NCBI GenBank assembly: GCA_001823315.1 | Contig: MHUC01000031.1 | Span: forward strand, 1-22,095 | Source of the DNA: Candidatus Wildermuthbacteria bacterium RIFCSPHIGHO2_12_FULL_40_12 | Lineage (GTDB): Bacteria > Patescibacteriota > Minisyncoccia > Minisyncoccales > 2-12-FULL-40-12 | Direction of reading: 5' to 3' | Length of the DNA stretch: 22,095 nt | In this document: in pieces, positions 15,083 through 22,095 of the stretch | Numbering within the stretch: position 1 is the first letter of the stretch | Layout: each line of letters begins with the position of its first letter | The notes under the pieces: model-generated | What the model saw: the letters and a program-made list of their open reading frames with translations, nothing else | The model's database searches: none | What the model was told of the DNA's origin: nothing | Made by a program: the position numbers and the translations under genes

Positions 15083-16558
15083 ATGTCAGTTTTCGATGAA
15101 ATCATAAAAGAAAGGAAGCAGAAAGCAGAAGCGATTAAGCGCGCTGGTTTTTCTGTATATCCATTAACGGTAAAAAAAACTCATACCGTCGCAAAGGCGC
15201 TCCAAGATTTTTCTAAGATACAAAAATCGGGCAAAGAAGTGTTTTTGGTTGGCAGAGTTAGGACGATCAGAGGACACGGAAAGATTACTTTTCTGCATTT
15301 TAACGATGGATCAGGATTGATGCAGGCATTGTTAAAACAAGATATTTTGGGCGAAAAATCTTACCGATTTTTTCTGGAAAATTTTGACATAGGGGATATA
15401 GCTGAATTTAGAGGCGTTTTGTTGAAAACCAAGAAGGGAGAAAAAACCATAGAAGTAAGGAATTTTAGAATGTTAACCAAGAATTTCCTGCCTTTGCCGG
15501 AAAAGTGGCACGGTCTTAAAGATATTGAAGATAGGTACAGAAAAAGATATTTAGACCTTATTTTTAATCCGGAAGTAAAAAACAAATTTGAAATCCGAGC
15601 GAAAATTATCCAAGAGATACGAAGTTTTCTGGAAAGAGAAGAGTTTTTAGAAGTGGAAACCCCGATATTGCAGCCGATTTACGGTGGAGCTAAAGCCAAG
15701 CCATTCAAAACTCATCTTAATGCCCTTGATATGGATTTGTATCTAAGGATTGCGCCGGAGCTTTATCTAAAAAGGTTGCTGATTGGAGGAATTGAAAAAG
15801 TTTATGAAATTGGCAGGGTCTTTAGAAACGAAGGGATCGACAGGTCTCATAATCCCGATTTTACGACCCTGGAATTCTATTGGGCGTATGCCGATTACAA
15901 AGACCTGATGGCACTGACCGAAAAAATGCTCGTTGAAACGGTTAAGAAGATTCTTGGAAAAACAACAATTGAATATAATGGCAAGAAGATTAATTTTAAA
16001 GCGCCGTTCGAAAGAATAGAGTTTTCCCAGTTGATTAAAAGACATACGAAGATTGATATTGACGGAATTCACCTTGAAAAATTAAAAGAGGAAGCTAAAA
16101 AAATGGGCATCGTGGCGTCCCCGGGCGCAAAAAAAGCAGAAATAGCAGACGAAATTTATAAAGAGTTTTGCTTGTCAAAAATTCAAAACCCGTTGTTTGT
16201 CATCCATCACCCCATTGGCGCTTTTGCTCTGGCAAAACAGCTTGAATCCAATCCAAAAAAATTAGCTAATTTCCAATTGGTCATTGCTGGCTGGGAATTG
16301 ATTAACGCTTTCTCCGAACTGAACGACCCAATTGAACAGAGAAAACGCTTTGAAGAGCAGGAAAAATCATTCAAGTTGGGGTTTGAAGAAGCGCAAAGAA
16401 TAGATGAAGATTTTTTAGAAGCTTTGGGATATGGTATGCCGCCAGCCGCTGGATTCGGCATGGGCATAGACAGGTTAGCGGTCTTATTGACCGATTCTCA
16501 CAACTTGAGAGAGGTGATATTATTTCCCACGATGAAATCACAACAGAGTAAAGCGTAA
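15083..16558 (+). CDS. lysS: Lysyl-tRNA synthetase, class II
   Basis: Charges tRNA-Lys with lysine. From the ATG at 15083 it has 491 residues: an N-terminal OB-fold anticodon-binding domain (about 50-150, VGRVRTIRGHGKITFLHFND) and the class IIb catalytic core. Motif 1 lies around FLEVETPILQPIYGGAKAKP, motif 2 is RVFRNEGIDRSHNPDFTTLE (R248) and motif 3 is GFGMGIDRL (457-465, R464). Its length is typical of bacterial LysS. A TTG nine bases upstream (15074) is possible but unnecessary. Its last codons and stop lie within an A-rich 30-nt repeat (16548-16577). Neighbouring serS and a downstream FemAB-type gene may share aminoacyl-tRNA as a theme. Confidence 0.96.
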   Translation: MSVFDEIIKERKQKAEAIKRAGFSVYPLTVKKTHTVAKALQDFSKIQKSGKEVFLVGRVRTIRGHGKITFLHFNDGSGLMQALLKQDILGEKSYRFFLENFDIGDIAEFRGVLLKTKKGEKTIEVRNFRMLTKNFLPLPEKWHGLKDIEDRYRKRYLDLIFNPEVKNKFEIRAKIIQEIRSFLEREEFLEVETPILQPIYGGAKAKPFKTHLNALDMDLYLRIAPELYLKRLLIGGIEKVYEIGRVFRNEGIDRSHNPDFTTLEFYWAYADYKDLMALTEKMLVETVKKILGKTTIEYNGKKINFKAPFERIEFSQLIKRHTKIDIDGIHLEKLKEEAKKMGIVASPGAKKAEIADEIYKEFCLSKIQNPLFVIHHPIGAFALAKQLESNPKKLANFQLVIAGWELINAFSELNDPIEQRKRFEEQEKSFKLGFEEAQRIDEDFLEALGYGMPPAAGFGMGIDRLAVLLTDSHNLREVILFPTMKSQQSKA

Positions 16559-16577
16559 AGCGAAAAACGTAAGACAA
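16548..16577 (+). repeat. A-rich 30-nt repeat, copy 2 (supplies the lysS stop codon)
   Basis: About 24 of 30 positions are shared with the copy at 21695-21724. It begins GTAAAGCGTAAAGCG, an internal tandem of GTAAAGC. The lysS stop TAA (16556-16558) is inside it, so the last residues SKA come from the repeat. Confidence 0.5.
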
Positions 16578-16588
16578 ACTCCAATTAA

Positions 16589-16624
16589 ATGCTTGATATT
16601 AAATTTAAGACCGCTGAACTTTAA
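16589..16624 (+). CDS. Eleven-codon upstream ORF mimicking the start of serS
   Basis: ATG at 16589 opens MLDIKFKTAEL and stops at 16622-16624, 4 nt before serS. Its first six residues equal the serS start MLDIKF but use partly different codons. The surrounding 25 bases (16583-16607 against 16623-16647) match at about 20 positions, so it is probably a decayed duplication of the serS translation start. It may be translated as a leader peptide; nothing shows that it is. Confidence 0.35.
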   Translation: MLDIKFKTAEL

Positions 16625-16628
16625 TTAG

Positions 16629-17897
16629 ATGTTGGATATAAAATTCATTAGAGAAAATAAGGATCTTATTAAGAATAGCTGTACGAATAGACAGATAGAT
16701 GTTGATATTGATGAAATCTTGGATACGGATAAACGATATCGAGACAACCTTAAGGCGATAGAAGGCATGTCGGCGCAGAAAAATCAGGCGTCCAAACAGA
16801 TAGTTCAGCTTAAAGACGAAAACGAGAAGAAGAAAATCATTTTGGAAATGCAGGAATTAGACAGGAATAGCGACAGGTTAAACGTAACACTTAAAGAGCT
16901 ATCAGAAAAATTAAATCGCTTGATTTCTCGCGTTCCCAATATCCCATTGGCCGATGTGCCAATAGGCAAGAACGATCAAGACAATATTGTTTTGAGAGAG
17001 GTAGGCAAAAAACCGTCATTTAATTTTACGATCAAGAATCATTTGGAAATTGGAGAAGGCCTTGATTTGATCGATGTTGAAAGAGCGGCTAAGATTTCTG
17101 GCTCAAGATCCAATTACTTAAAGAATGAAGCAGTTATGATGGAATTTGCTTTGGCTGGATTGGCTTTCGATATTTTGACTAAGAAAGGTTTTATACCTGT
17201 TATTCCGCCGGTAATGATTAAAGAAGAAATGGCGGCTGGCACCGGATTTTTGGAGTCAACCGACTCAAAAGAGGCCTATATTATCCCTGAAGATAATTTA
17301 TATCTCATCGGCACTTCGGAACAATCATTGGTTGCCATGCATGCAAGAGAAGTTTTTGAATATAAAGACCTGCCAAAAAGATACGTTGCGTTTTCTCCTT
17401 GTTTTCGCAGAGAGGCGGGGTCTTACGGCAGAGACACTAAAGGCATATTAAGAGTGCATCAATTCGACAAAATGGAGATGGTTATATTTTCTCGCCAAGA
17501 AGAATCTCAAAGAGAACATCAGTTTATTTTATCCATAGAAGAACGGTTAATGCAGTTATTAAAATTGCCTTATAGGGTTGTAAGAATCTGTACTGGAGAT
17601 ATGGGCAGGCCAGCCGCTTCCCAATACGACATTGAAACCTGGTTGCCGTCGGAAAACCGCTATCGAGAAACTCATTCAACCTCTAACTGCACAGATTTTC
17701 AGTCAAGAAGGTTAAATATACGATACCGCGACAGTGCCGGACAAATGCAATTTGCGCATACGTTAAATGGTACTGCTTTTGCTATTGGCAGAACCATAGT
17801 GGCTATTCTTGAAAATTACCAGCAAAAAGACGGTAGCGTTAAAATTCCGACCGTATTGCAGAAATATTTGAAATTAAAAGTTATTAAAAGACATTAA
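16629..17897 (+). CDS. serS: Seryl-tRNA synthetase, class II
   Basis: Charges tRNA-Ser (and tRNA-Sec) with serine. The 422-residue protein has the N-terminal long coiled-coil arm that reads the tRNA variable arm (about 30-100, rich in K, E, Q). The catalytic core follows: TGFLESTDSKEAYIIPEDNLYLIGTSEQSL, motif 2 SPCFRREAGSYGRDTKGILR (R260/R261) and motif 3 LNGTAFAIGRTIVAILENYQ (G387-R388). Length and order are standard. The start at 16629 matches the family start MLDIKFIREN. The stop is immediately followed by the ATG of the next gene with no gap, so serS is probably translationally coupled to the hydrolase downstream. Confidence 0.96.
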   Translation: MLDIKFIRENKDLIKNSCTNRQIDVDIDEILDTDKRYRDNLKAIEGMSAQKNQASKQIVQLKDENEKKKIILEMQELDRNSDRLNVTLKELSEKLNRLISRVPNIPLADVPIGKNDQDNIVLREVGKKPSFNFTIKNHLEIGEGLDLIDVERAAKISGSRSNYLKNEAVMMEFALAGLAFDILTKKGFIPVIPPVMIKEEMAAGTGFLESTDSKEAYIIPEDNLYLIGTSEQSLVAMHAREVFEYKDLPKRYVAFSPCFRREAGSYGRDTKGILRVHQFDKMEMVIFSRQEESQREHQFILSIEERLMQLLKLPYRVVRICTGDMGRPAASQYDIETWLPSENRYRETHSTSNCTDFQSRRLNIRYRDSAGQMQFAHTLNGTAFAIGRTIVAILENYQQKDGSVKIPTVLQKYLKLKVIKRH

Positions 17898-18671
17898 ATG
17901 ATTGTTGAATCATTGGCAGAAAAAAATGTCTTAATCAATGGCATAGATATTAATTACAGAACACTTGGGCAGGGTATGCCTTTTTTAATTTTACACGGTT
18001 GGGGTTCAAGATCGGAAAAATGGCAGGAAGTAGGAAGAATGATCGCTGAAAAAGGATTCAAAGTAATTATTCCCGATTTGCCTGGTTTTGGAAAAAGCCA
18101 AACACCAAAAGCGCCTTGGGACTTAGATAGTTATTGCGGTTTTGTTGAGAGCTTCATTAAAGCCATCGGTTTGAATAGGTTCTATCTTTCAGGTCACTCT
18201 TTTGGAGGCGCGGTGGCGGTAAAATATTGCCTAAACTTTCCCGGAAAGATTGAGAAATTGTTTTTAATTGATGCGGCATGTTTTAGAAGAGCCAATCACA
18301 GAAAGAGGATATTTTACGTTATCGCTAAAATTTTTAAGATTTTCCATTTTCTTCCTCTCTACAATCAGTTAAGAAAAGTTTTTTACAAACTTATTGTTGG
18401 TCGCAGCGATTATATTGATATGGAGGGAGTTATGAAGGATAGTTATTTAAAAATTATTAGAGAAGATCTTGGGAGCATTTTAAGCGCAATTCAAACTCCC
18501 ACAATAATTATCTGGGGCGAAAAAGACGGTATTACAACGACAAAAGAGGCCTACAAGATTAACGAAGAGATTAAGGTCTCAAAATTAGAGATTATTCCAG
18601 GCGTTGGCCATAGCCCTCATCGTAAAACCCCCGAATTTTTAGCGGGAAAAATTTTAGAAAACTTAACTTAA
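17898..18671 (+). CDS. Alpha/beta-hydrolase fold protein
   Basis: The 257-residue cytoplasmic hydrolase has an oxyanion-hole segment HGWGSRSEKW, nucleophile elbow GHSFGG (S101), acid D210 in WGEKDGITT and catalytic H238 in GVGHSPHRK. The full triad is present, and a lid region lies around residues 130-185. There is no signal peptide. The fold does not tell the substrate: ester, thioester or amide are all possible. It starts directly on the serS stop and ends 3 nt before the MurF-like gene, so it probably serves the same pathway as the three genes that follow, for example releasing an acyl or ester intermediate (inference). Confidence 0.88.
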   Translation: MIVESLAEKNVLINGIDINYRTLGQGMPFLILHGWGSRSEKWQEVGRMIAEKGFKVIIPDLPGFGKSQTPKAPWDLDSYCGFVESFIKAIGLNRFYLSGHSFGGAVAVKYCLNFPGKIEKLFLIDAACFRRANHRKRIFYVIAKIFKIFHFLPLYNQLRKVFYKLIVGRSDYIDMEGVMKDSYLKIIREDLGSILSAIQTPTIIIWGEKDGITTTKEAYKINEEIKVSKLEIIPGVGHSPHRKTPEFLAGKILENLT

Positions 18672-18674
18672 GAT

Positions 18675-20243
18675 ATGATCAATCAGCTTAACCAGTTATT
18701 GTTTTTATTGGGATCTTTTTGGTTGCTTAGTATTTTATGGTTTTTTAGGACCACTAGAGCTATGTTGTTTTGGATTTATCTTTGGCAATTAAAAGATTAT
18801 CACTGGGGACGATTTTTAGACCATTTCAGGACGGATAAAGGAAAAAAATTATTTTTGGCTCCATTGCCAATTCTAAAAATAGTATTGGTGATTTACGCCT
18901 ACTTTTTGTCTCTAACAGATATGACCATATGGCAGTTATATGCAATCTGGATTACCGTATTATCAATACTTTACTTATTAGAATCCTATAAGTTTATCCG
19001 GGAAGTATTTTCCCGAACGCTCAAAACCCCGATATTAACCATCAAAACCATAGCTTTGGTTATTGCAATGTTTATTGTGCAAAGCGTTTTTTTGTATGTT
19101 TCGTTTCAAAATCAACAATCCTATATGTACTGGTTCGCTTTTTACCTTCTATTGTTCGATATTTTTCTTCCTCTGACCACCGCCTTGATAATTTTTTTTG
19201 TCCACTTTTTTACCGTTATTTTCTTTAGAAACAGAATAATCCGATTAGCCAAACAAAAAAGAAGTAAGTTTAAAGATTTATTAGTGATCGGTATCACCGG
19301 CTCTTATGGCAAAACCTCAACTAAAGAGTTTCTATACAAAATTCTTTTATCAAAGTTTAAAGTTTTAACGACAAAAGAGAATAAGAATTCAGAAGCAGGC
19401 ATCTCTCAAACGATCTTGCAAGACCTTACCAAAGAGCATCAGGTCTTCATTGCGGAAATGGGAGCATACAATAGGGGAGGAATCAAGCTTCTATGCGATA
19501 TTATAAAGCCAAAAATCGGCATAATAACCGGAGTCAATGAACAGCACTTAACTACTTTTGGCAGTATGGAAAACTTGCTTTCGGCAGAAGGAGGAAAAGA
19601 ACTTATTGAGAGCTTGCCGGAAGACGGCGTAATTTTTCTTAACGAAAAGAATAGATATTGCCGTGAAATTTACCAAAAGATTAAAATCAGAAAATATCTT
19701 TATGGAAAAGAAGCAAAACTTTTTTCAGAAGAAAATATTTTAGGGGCTATGGCAGTTGCCAAGGAATTAGGAATGACAGGGAGCGAGATAGAATCAGTTT
19801 GTCAAAGTATGAAGGATGATATTCCGGGAATGGCAACGAAGCAAGGGGTTAACGGAATAACAATCATTGATTCCACTTATTCTGCCAATCCCGATGGCGT
19901 TATCGCGCATTTGGATTACATAAAAACCCTTCGGCGAGATCAAGGCAAACTGATTATTGTTATGCCTTGTTTGATAGAACTTGGCAAGGCCTCTAAAGAG
20001 GTTCACAAAAGGATCGGAGAAAAAATCGGTGAAGTTTGCGACTTAGCAATAATTACATCCAGAGAAAGGTTTAAAGATATTAAAGAGGGCGCCGAAAAAT
20101 CGGCGTCAAACTGCAAAGTTCTTTATGCGGCAAATAAAAAAGAAATTTTATCTACGGTAAAACCGTATCTTGATAAAGGTAATATCGTTCTTCTGGAAGG
20201 GAGATTGGAACAACCAATTATCAATCTATTGCTGAAAAATTAA
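18675..20243 (+). CDS. Membrane-anchored MurF-like amide ligase
   Basis: Mur ligases join an amino acid or peptide to a carboxylate using ATP. This 522-residue protein has about 185 N-terminal residues of polytopic membrane sequence (hydrophobic stretches near 5-35, 60-80, 82-100, 115-140, 148-185). The central ATPase domain follows: GITGSYGKTST (206-216, K213), ENKNSEAGISQTIL, EMGAYNRGGIKLL, ITGVNEQHLTTFGS. The C-terminal domain has IIDSTYSANPDGVIAHLDY and CLIELGKASKEVHKRIGE, which match MurF's DSYNANP and LELG segments. MurF's own UDP-substrate domain is missing and the membrane part takes its place, suggesting a lipid-linked substrate. The carbamylated lysine of MurF (AKSE/AKGE) appears shifted by one (AEGGKE, K308). 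It is packed between the hydrolase and aminotransferase genes with gaps of 3 and 0 nt. Confidence 0.82.
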   Translation: MINQLNQLLFLLGSFWLLSILWFFRTTRAMLFWIYLWQLKDYHWGRFLDHFRTDKGKKLFLAPLPILKIVLVIYAYFLSLTDMTIWQLYAIWITVLSILYLLESYKFIREVFSRTLKTPILTIKTIALVIAMFIVQSVFLYVSFQNQQSYMYWFAFYLLLFDIFLPLTTALIIFFVHFFTVIFFRNRIIRLAKQKRSKFKDLLVIGITGSYGKTSTKEFLYKILLSKFKVLTTKENKNSEAGISQTILQDLTKEHQVFIAEMGAYNRGGIKLLCDIIKPKIGIITGVNEQHLTTFGSMENLLSAEGGKELIESLPEDGVIFLNEKNRYCREIYQKIKIRKYLYGKEAKLFSEENILGAMAVAKELGMTGSEIESVCQSMKDDIPGMATKQGVNGITIIDSTYSANPDGVIAHLDYIKTLRRDQGKLIIVMPCLIELGKASKEVHKRIGEKIGEVCDLAIITSRERFKDIKEGAEKSASNCKVLYAANKKEILSTVKPYLDKGNIVLLEGRLEQPIINLLLKN

Positions 20244-21473
20244 ATGTTAAAACCAATATCAATATCGTTGTCGCCCAATACAGAATCTGACGACATATTG
20301 CTTGCGTTTAAGCTTCAGTTTTCTTCATGGTTATGGCAAAAAGGCAGAGCAATTGGCGAGCTGGAAAAAAGATTCCAGGATTATATCGGTATGAATTATG
20401 CCGCATCGTTTAATAGCGGTAGGTCGGCTCTTGTGGCGATTCTTGATTCTCTAAACTTGACTAAAGACAGCGAGGTTTTGATTCAGGCATTTACCTGTAA
20501 CGCGGTTGTTAATCCTATTTTATGGTTGGGATTGAAACCTATTTTTATTGATTGCTCTAAAGATACTTTTAATGTTGACCTCGACGACTTAAGAAATAAA
20601 ATTTCACCAAATAGTAAAGTATTAATCGTTCAGCATACTTTTGGTTTACCATCGGCAATGGACGAAATTTTAAGGATTTGCCAAGAATACAATCTAACCT
20701 TAATAGAGGATTGCGCACACGCCTTGGGTGCCAAATTCAACGGAAGATCAGTCGGCACATTTGGCGACGCCGCTTTCTTTAGTTTTTCCCGCGATAAAGT
20801 TATCTCTTCTGTTTATGGCGGAATAGCAATAACCAATAACGAACTATTAGCTAAAACAATAAAAGATTTCCAGAAGAAAATCGGCTATCCTTCTTTTGGT
20901 TGGACATTCCAGCAGTTAATACACCCAACATTAATGAATTGGATTATTTTGCCGACATACAAGACGTTTGGCAAATACTTGCTGTTCTTCTTTCAATGGC
21001 TTCACGTTTTATCAAAAGCCGTTCATTGGAAAGAAAAGAGAGGAGAAAAGCCCGACTATTTTCCCAAAAGAATGCCTAACGCATTAGCGATTTTAGCTTT
21101 AAACCAGCTTAAAAAAATAGAAAGATTTAATAATCATCGAGAGAAGATCGCTGAATTTTATCGCACAGAACTAAAAAACGCTTCGTTTGAACTGCCACCA
21201 AACGTAGAACAAATTTATCTTAGGTTTACGTTAAAGCACCCAAGGGCACACGAAATTATCAGAAAAGCTTGGCAATCGAATATCTTAATAGGGGATTGGT
21301 ACGATTCTCCTGTTGCGCCCAAAGATACCAAGCTAGAAAAAATAGGATATCAAATAGGCTCTTGCCCGACCGCCGAAAAATTATCAAAAGAAACATTCAA
21401 TTTGCCGACCCATATCAATATCTCTAAAAAAGAAGCGCAAAAAATTATTGATTTTTTAAAACAATGGAGGTAA
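20244..21473 (+). CDS. DegT/DnrJ/EryC1-family PLP aminotransferase
   Basis: Fold-type I PLP enzyme; most characterised relatives transaminate nucleotide-linked keto sugars. The 409-residue protein shows NSGRSALVAILDSL (cofactor phosphate region), LIEDCAHALGA with D156 for the pyridine nitrogen, FGDAAFFSFSRDKVISSVYGG with K185 as the PLP lysine, and a small C-terminal domain. The lysine motif (SRDKV) differs from the more usual P-T-K-N form. A stretch at about 215-270 is unusually hydrophobic and aromatic (LIHPTLMNWIILP, YLLFFFQWLH), which may hold it at the membrane. The ATG follows directly on the stop of the ligase gene, and the last 10 nt overlap the FemAB-type gene. It probably makes an amine used by the neighbouring ligase or transferase (inference); the actual substrate is unknown. 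Confidence 0.88.
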   Translation: MLKPISISLSPNTESDDILLAFKLQFSSWLWQKGRAIGELEKRFQDYIGMNYAASFNSGRSALVAILDSLNLTKDSEVLIQAFTCNAVVNPILWLGLKPIFIDCSKDTFNVDLDDLRNKISPNSKVLIVQHTFGLPSAMDEILRICQEYNLTLIEDCAHALGAKFNGRSVGTFGDAAFFSFSRDKVISSVYGGIAITNNELLAKTIKDFQKKIGYPSFGWTFQQLIHPTLMNWIILPTYKTFGKYLLFFFQWLHVLSKAVHWKEKRGEKPDYFPKRMPNALAILALNQLKKIERFNNHREKIAEFYRTELKNASFELPPNVEQIYLRFTLKHPRAHEIIRKAWQSNILIGDWYDSPVAPKDTKLEKIGYQIGSCPTAEKLSKETFNLPTHINISKKEAQKIIDFLKQWR

Positions 21474-22095
21474 AAGAAGTAACTGACAAATCGCTTTGGG
21501 AAAGTTTTCTATCTTCCGTTTCGGAGAAAACTTTTTTGAATTCTTGGAATTGGGGAGAGTTTCAAATCGTGATGGGAAACAAGATCTGGAGACGCGGTGT
21601 TTTTAATGACGAAAAATTAATCGCCTTAGCTTTAATATCAAAAATAGAAGCGAGGCGGGGAACATTTCTTCTGGTTCAGCACGGGCCGGCAATCGTAAAG
21701 CGTGAAGCACACAACGCAAAACAAGTTTTAGAAATCTTATTAGAAGAATTAAAAAAAATAGGAAAAGAAGAAGGTGCGATTTTTATCAGAATAAATCCTT
21801 TATGGGAACGCACTCAAGAGAATCAGAATATCTTGAGGAAGCTGGGACTTAGAGAGGCCCCGATGCACGCTAACGCTTACGAGGCGACGTGGCGGCTTGA
21901 TATAACAATCCCAGAAGAAGAACTCTTGAAACAAATGCGAAAAACCACTCGTTACTTGATTCGTCAAACAATGCAAAATCAAGAGATTTCAGTTGAAAAA
22001 AGCGAGAAATTTGACGATGTTGAGAAATACCAAAAATTAAATAGAGAAGTGGCTCAAAGGCAAAGATTCGTGCCTTTTTCTTCTGAATATATAAA
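21464..22095 (+). CDS. FemAB-type aminoacyl/peptidoglycan bridge transferase, 3'-truncated
   Basis: Fem ligases move an amino acid from aminoacyl-tRNA to a peptidoglycan precursor amine. The ORF opens at ATG 21464, inside the end of the aminotransferase gene, and runs off the window after about 210 residues. Recognisable pieces are FLNSWNWGEFQ near the start (the S-W-x-W-G-x-F motif of the family), LVQHGPAI (about 70-77), IRINPLW, ANAYEATWRLDI and RKTTRYLIRQTMQ (K-T-x-R-x-x-I-R, substrate/tRNA contact region). Residues 78-87 (VKREAHNAKQ) are encoded by an A-rich repeat also found after lysS. Which amino acid it uses cannot be told. The call is firm at family level; the C-terminus is not seen. 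Confidence 0.85.
   Translation, partial: MEVKEVTDKSLWESFLSSVSEKTFLNSWNWGEFQIVMGNKIWRRGVFNDEKLIALALISKIEARRGTFLLVQHGPAIVKREAHNAKQVLEILLEELKKIGKEEGAIFIRINPLWERTQENQNILRKLGLREAPMHANAYEATWRLDITIPEEELLKQMRKTTRYLIRQTMQNQEISVEKSEKFDDVEKYQKLNREVAQRQRFVPFSSEYI
21695..21724 (+). repeat. A-rich 30-nt repeat, copy 3 (inside the FemAB-type gene)
   Basis: GTAAAGCGTGAAGCACACAA followed by CGCAAAACAA is about 24/30 identical to the copy at 16548-16577. It is read in frame as VKREAHNAKQ just after the conserved GPAI segment, so the protein tolerates it, probably as a surface loop. Confidence 0.5.

Overview
The window looks like chromosomal DNA of a member of the Candidate Phyla Radiation (Patescibacteria, probably Parcubacteria-like). 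This placement is an inference. It rests on AT-rich coding sequence, a 23S rRNA gene with a self-splicing intron and several large helix insertions, almost no Shine-Dalgarno sequences, compact genes that often overlap or abut, and a reduced type IV pilus locus beside mreCD/PBP2. TGA is used as a normal stop codon, which argues against the code-25 lineages (Gracilibacteria/SR1). All recognisable genes are on the + strand.

Region 1 (1-3750) holds the rRNA genes. The 23S rRNA enters from the left edge and ends near 3578. It is much longer than usual because of a 277-nt group I intron next to the peptidyl-transferase centre (3013-3289) and several long hairpin insertions. Two of these insertions (104-290 and 639-813) appear to be copies of one inverted-repeat element. 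A 5S rRNA with a terminator-like outer stem follows. Region 2 (3750-6904) is a cell-wall elongation operon: mreC, a short mreD and mrdA (PBP2).

Region 3 (6946-15011) starts with a sensorless histidine kinase and a receiver-only response regulator. They run directly into pilB, pilC, four pseudopilin-like genes, pilM and a pilin gene. This is a type IV pilus/competence-type machine with its own phosphorelay. A strong two-tier hairpin separates pilM from the last pilin.

Region 4 (15083-17897) holds lysS and serS. Region 5 (17898 to the right edge) is a very tightly packed run: an alpha/beta hydrolase, a MurF-like ligase whose substrate domain is replaced by a membrane domain, a DegT-type PLP aminotransferase, and a FemAB-type aminoacyl transferase cut off by the window end. 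Regions 4 and 5 together suggest a cell-envelope aminoacylation or amide-forming pathway. This run is the best candidate for an undescribed system; the paired rRNA insertion elements are the best candidate for an undescribed genetic element.
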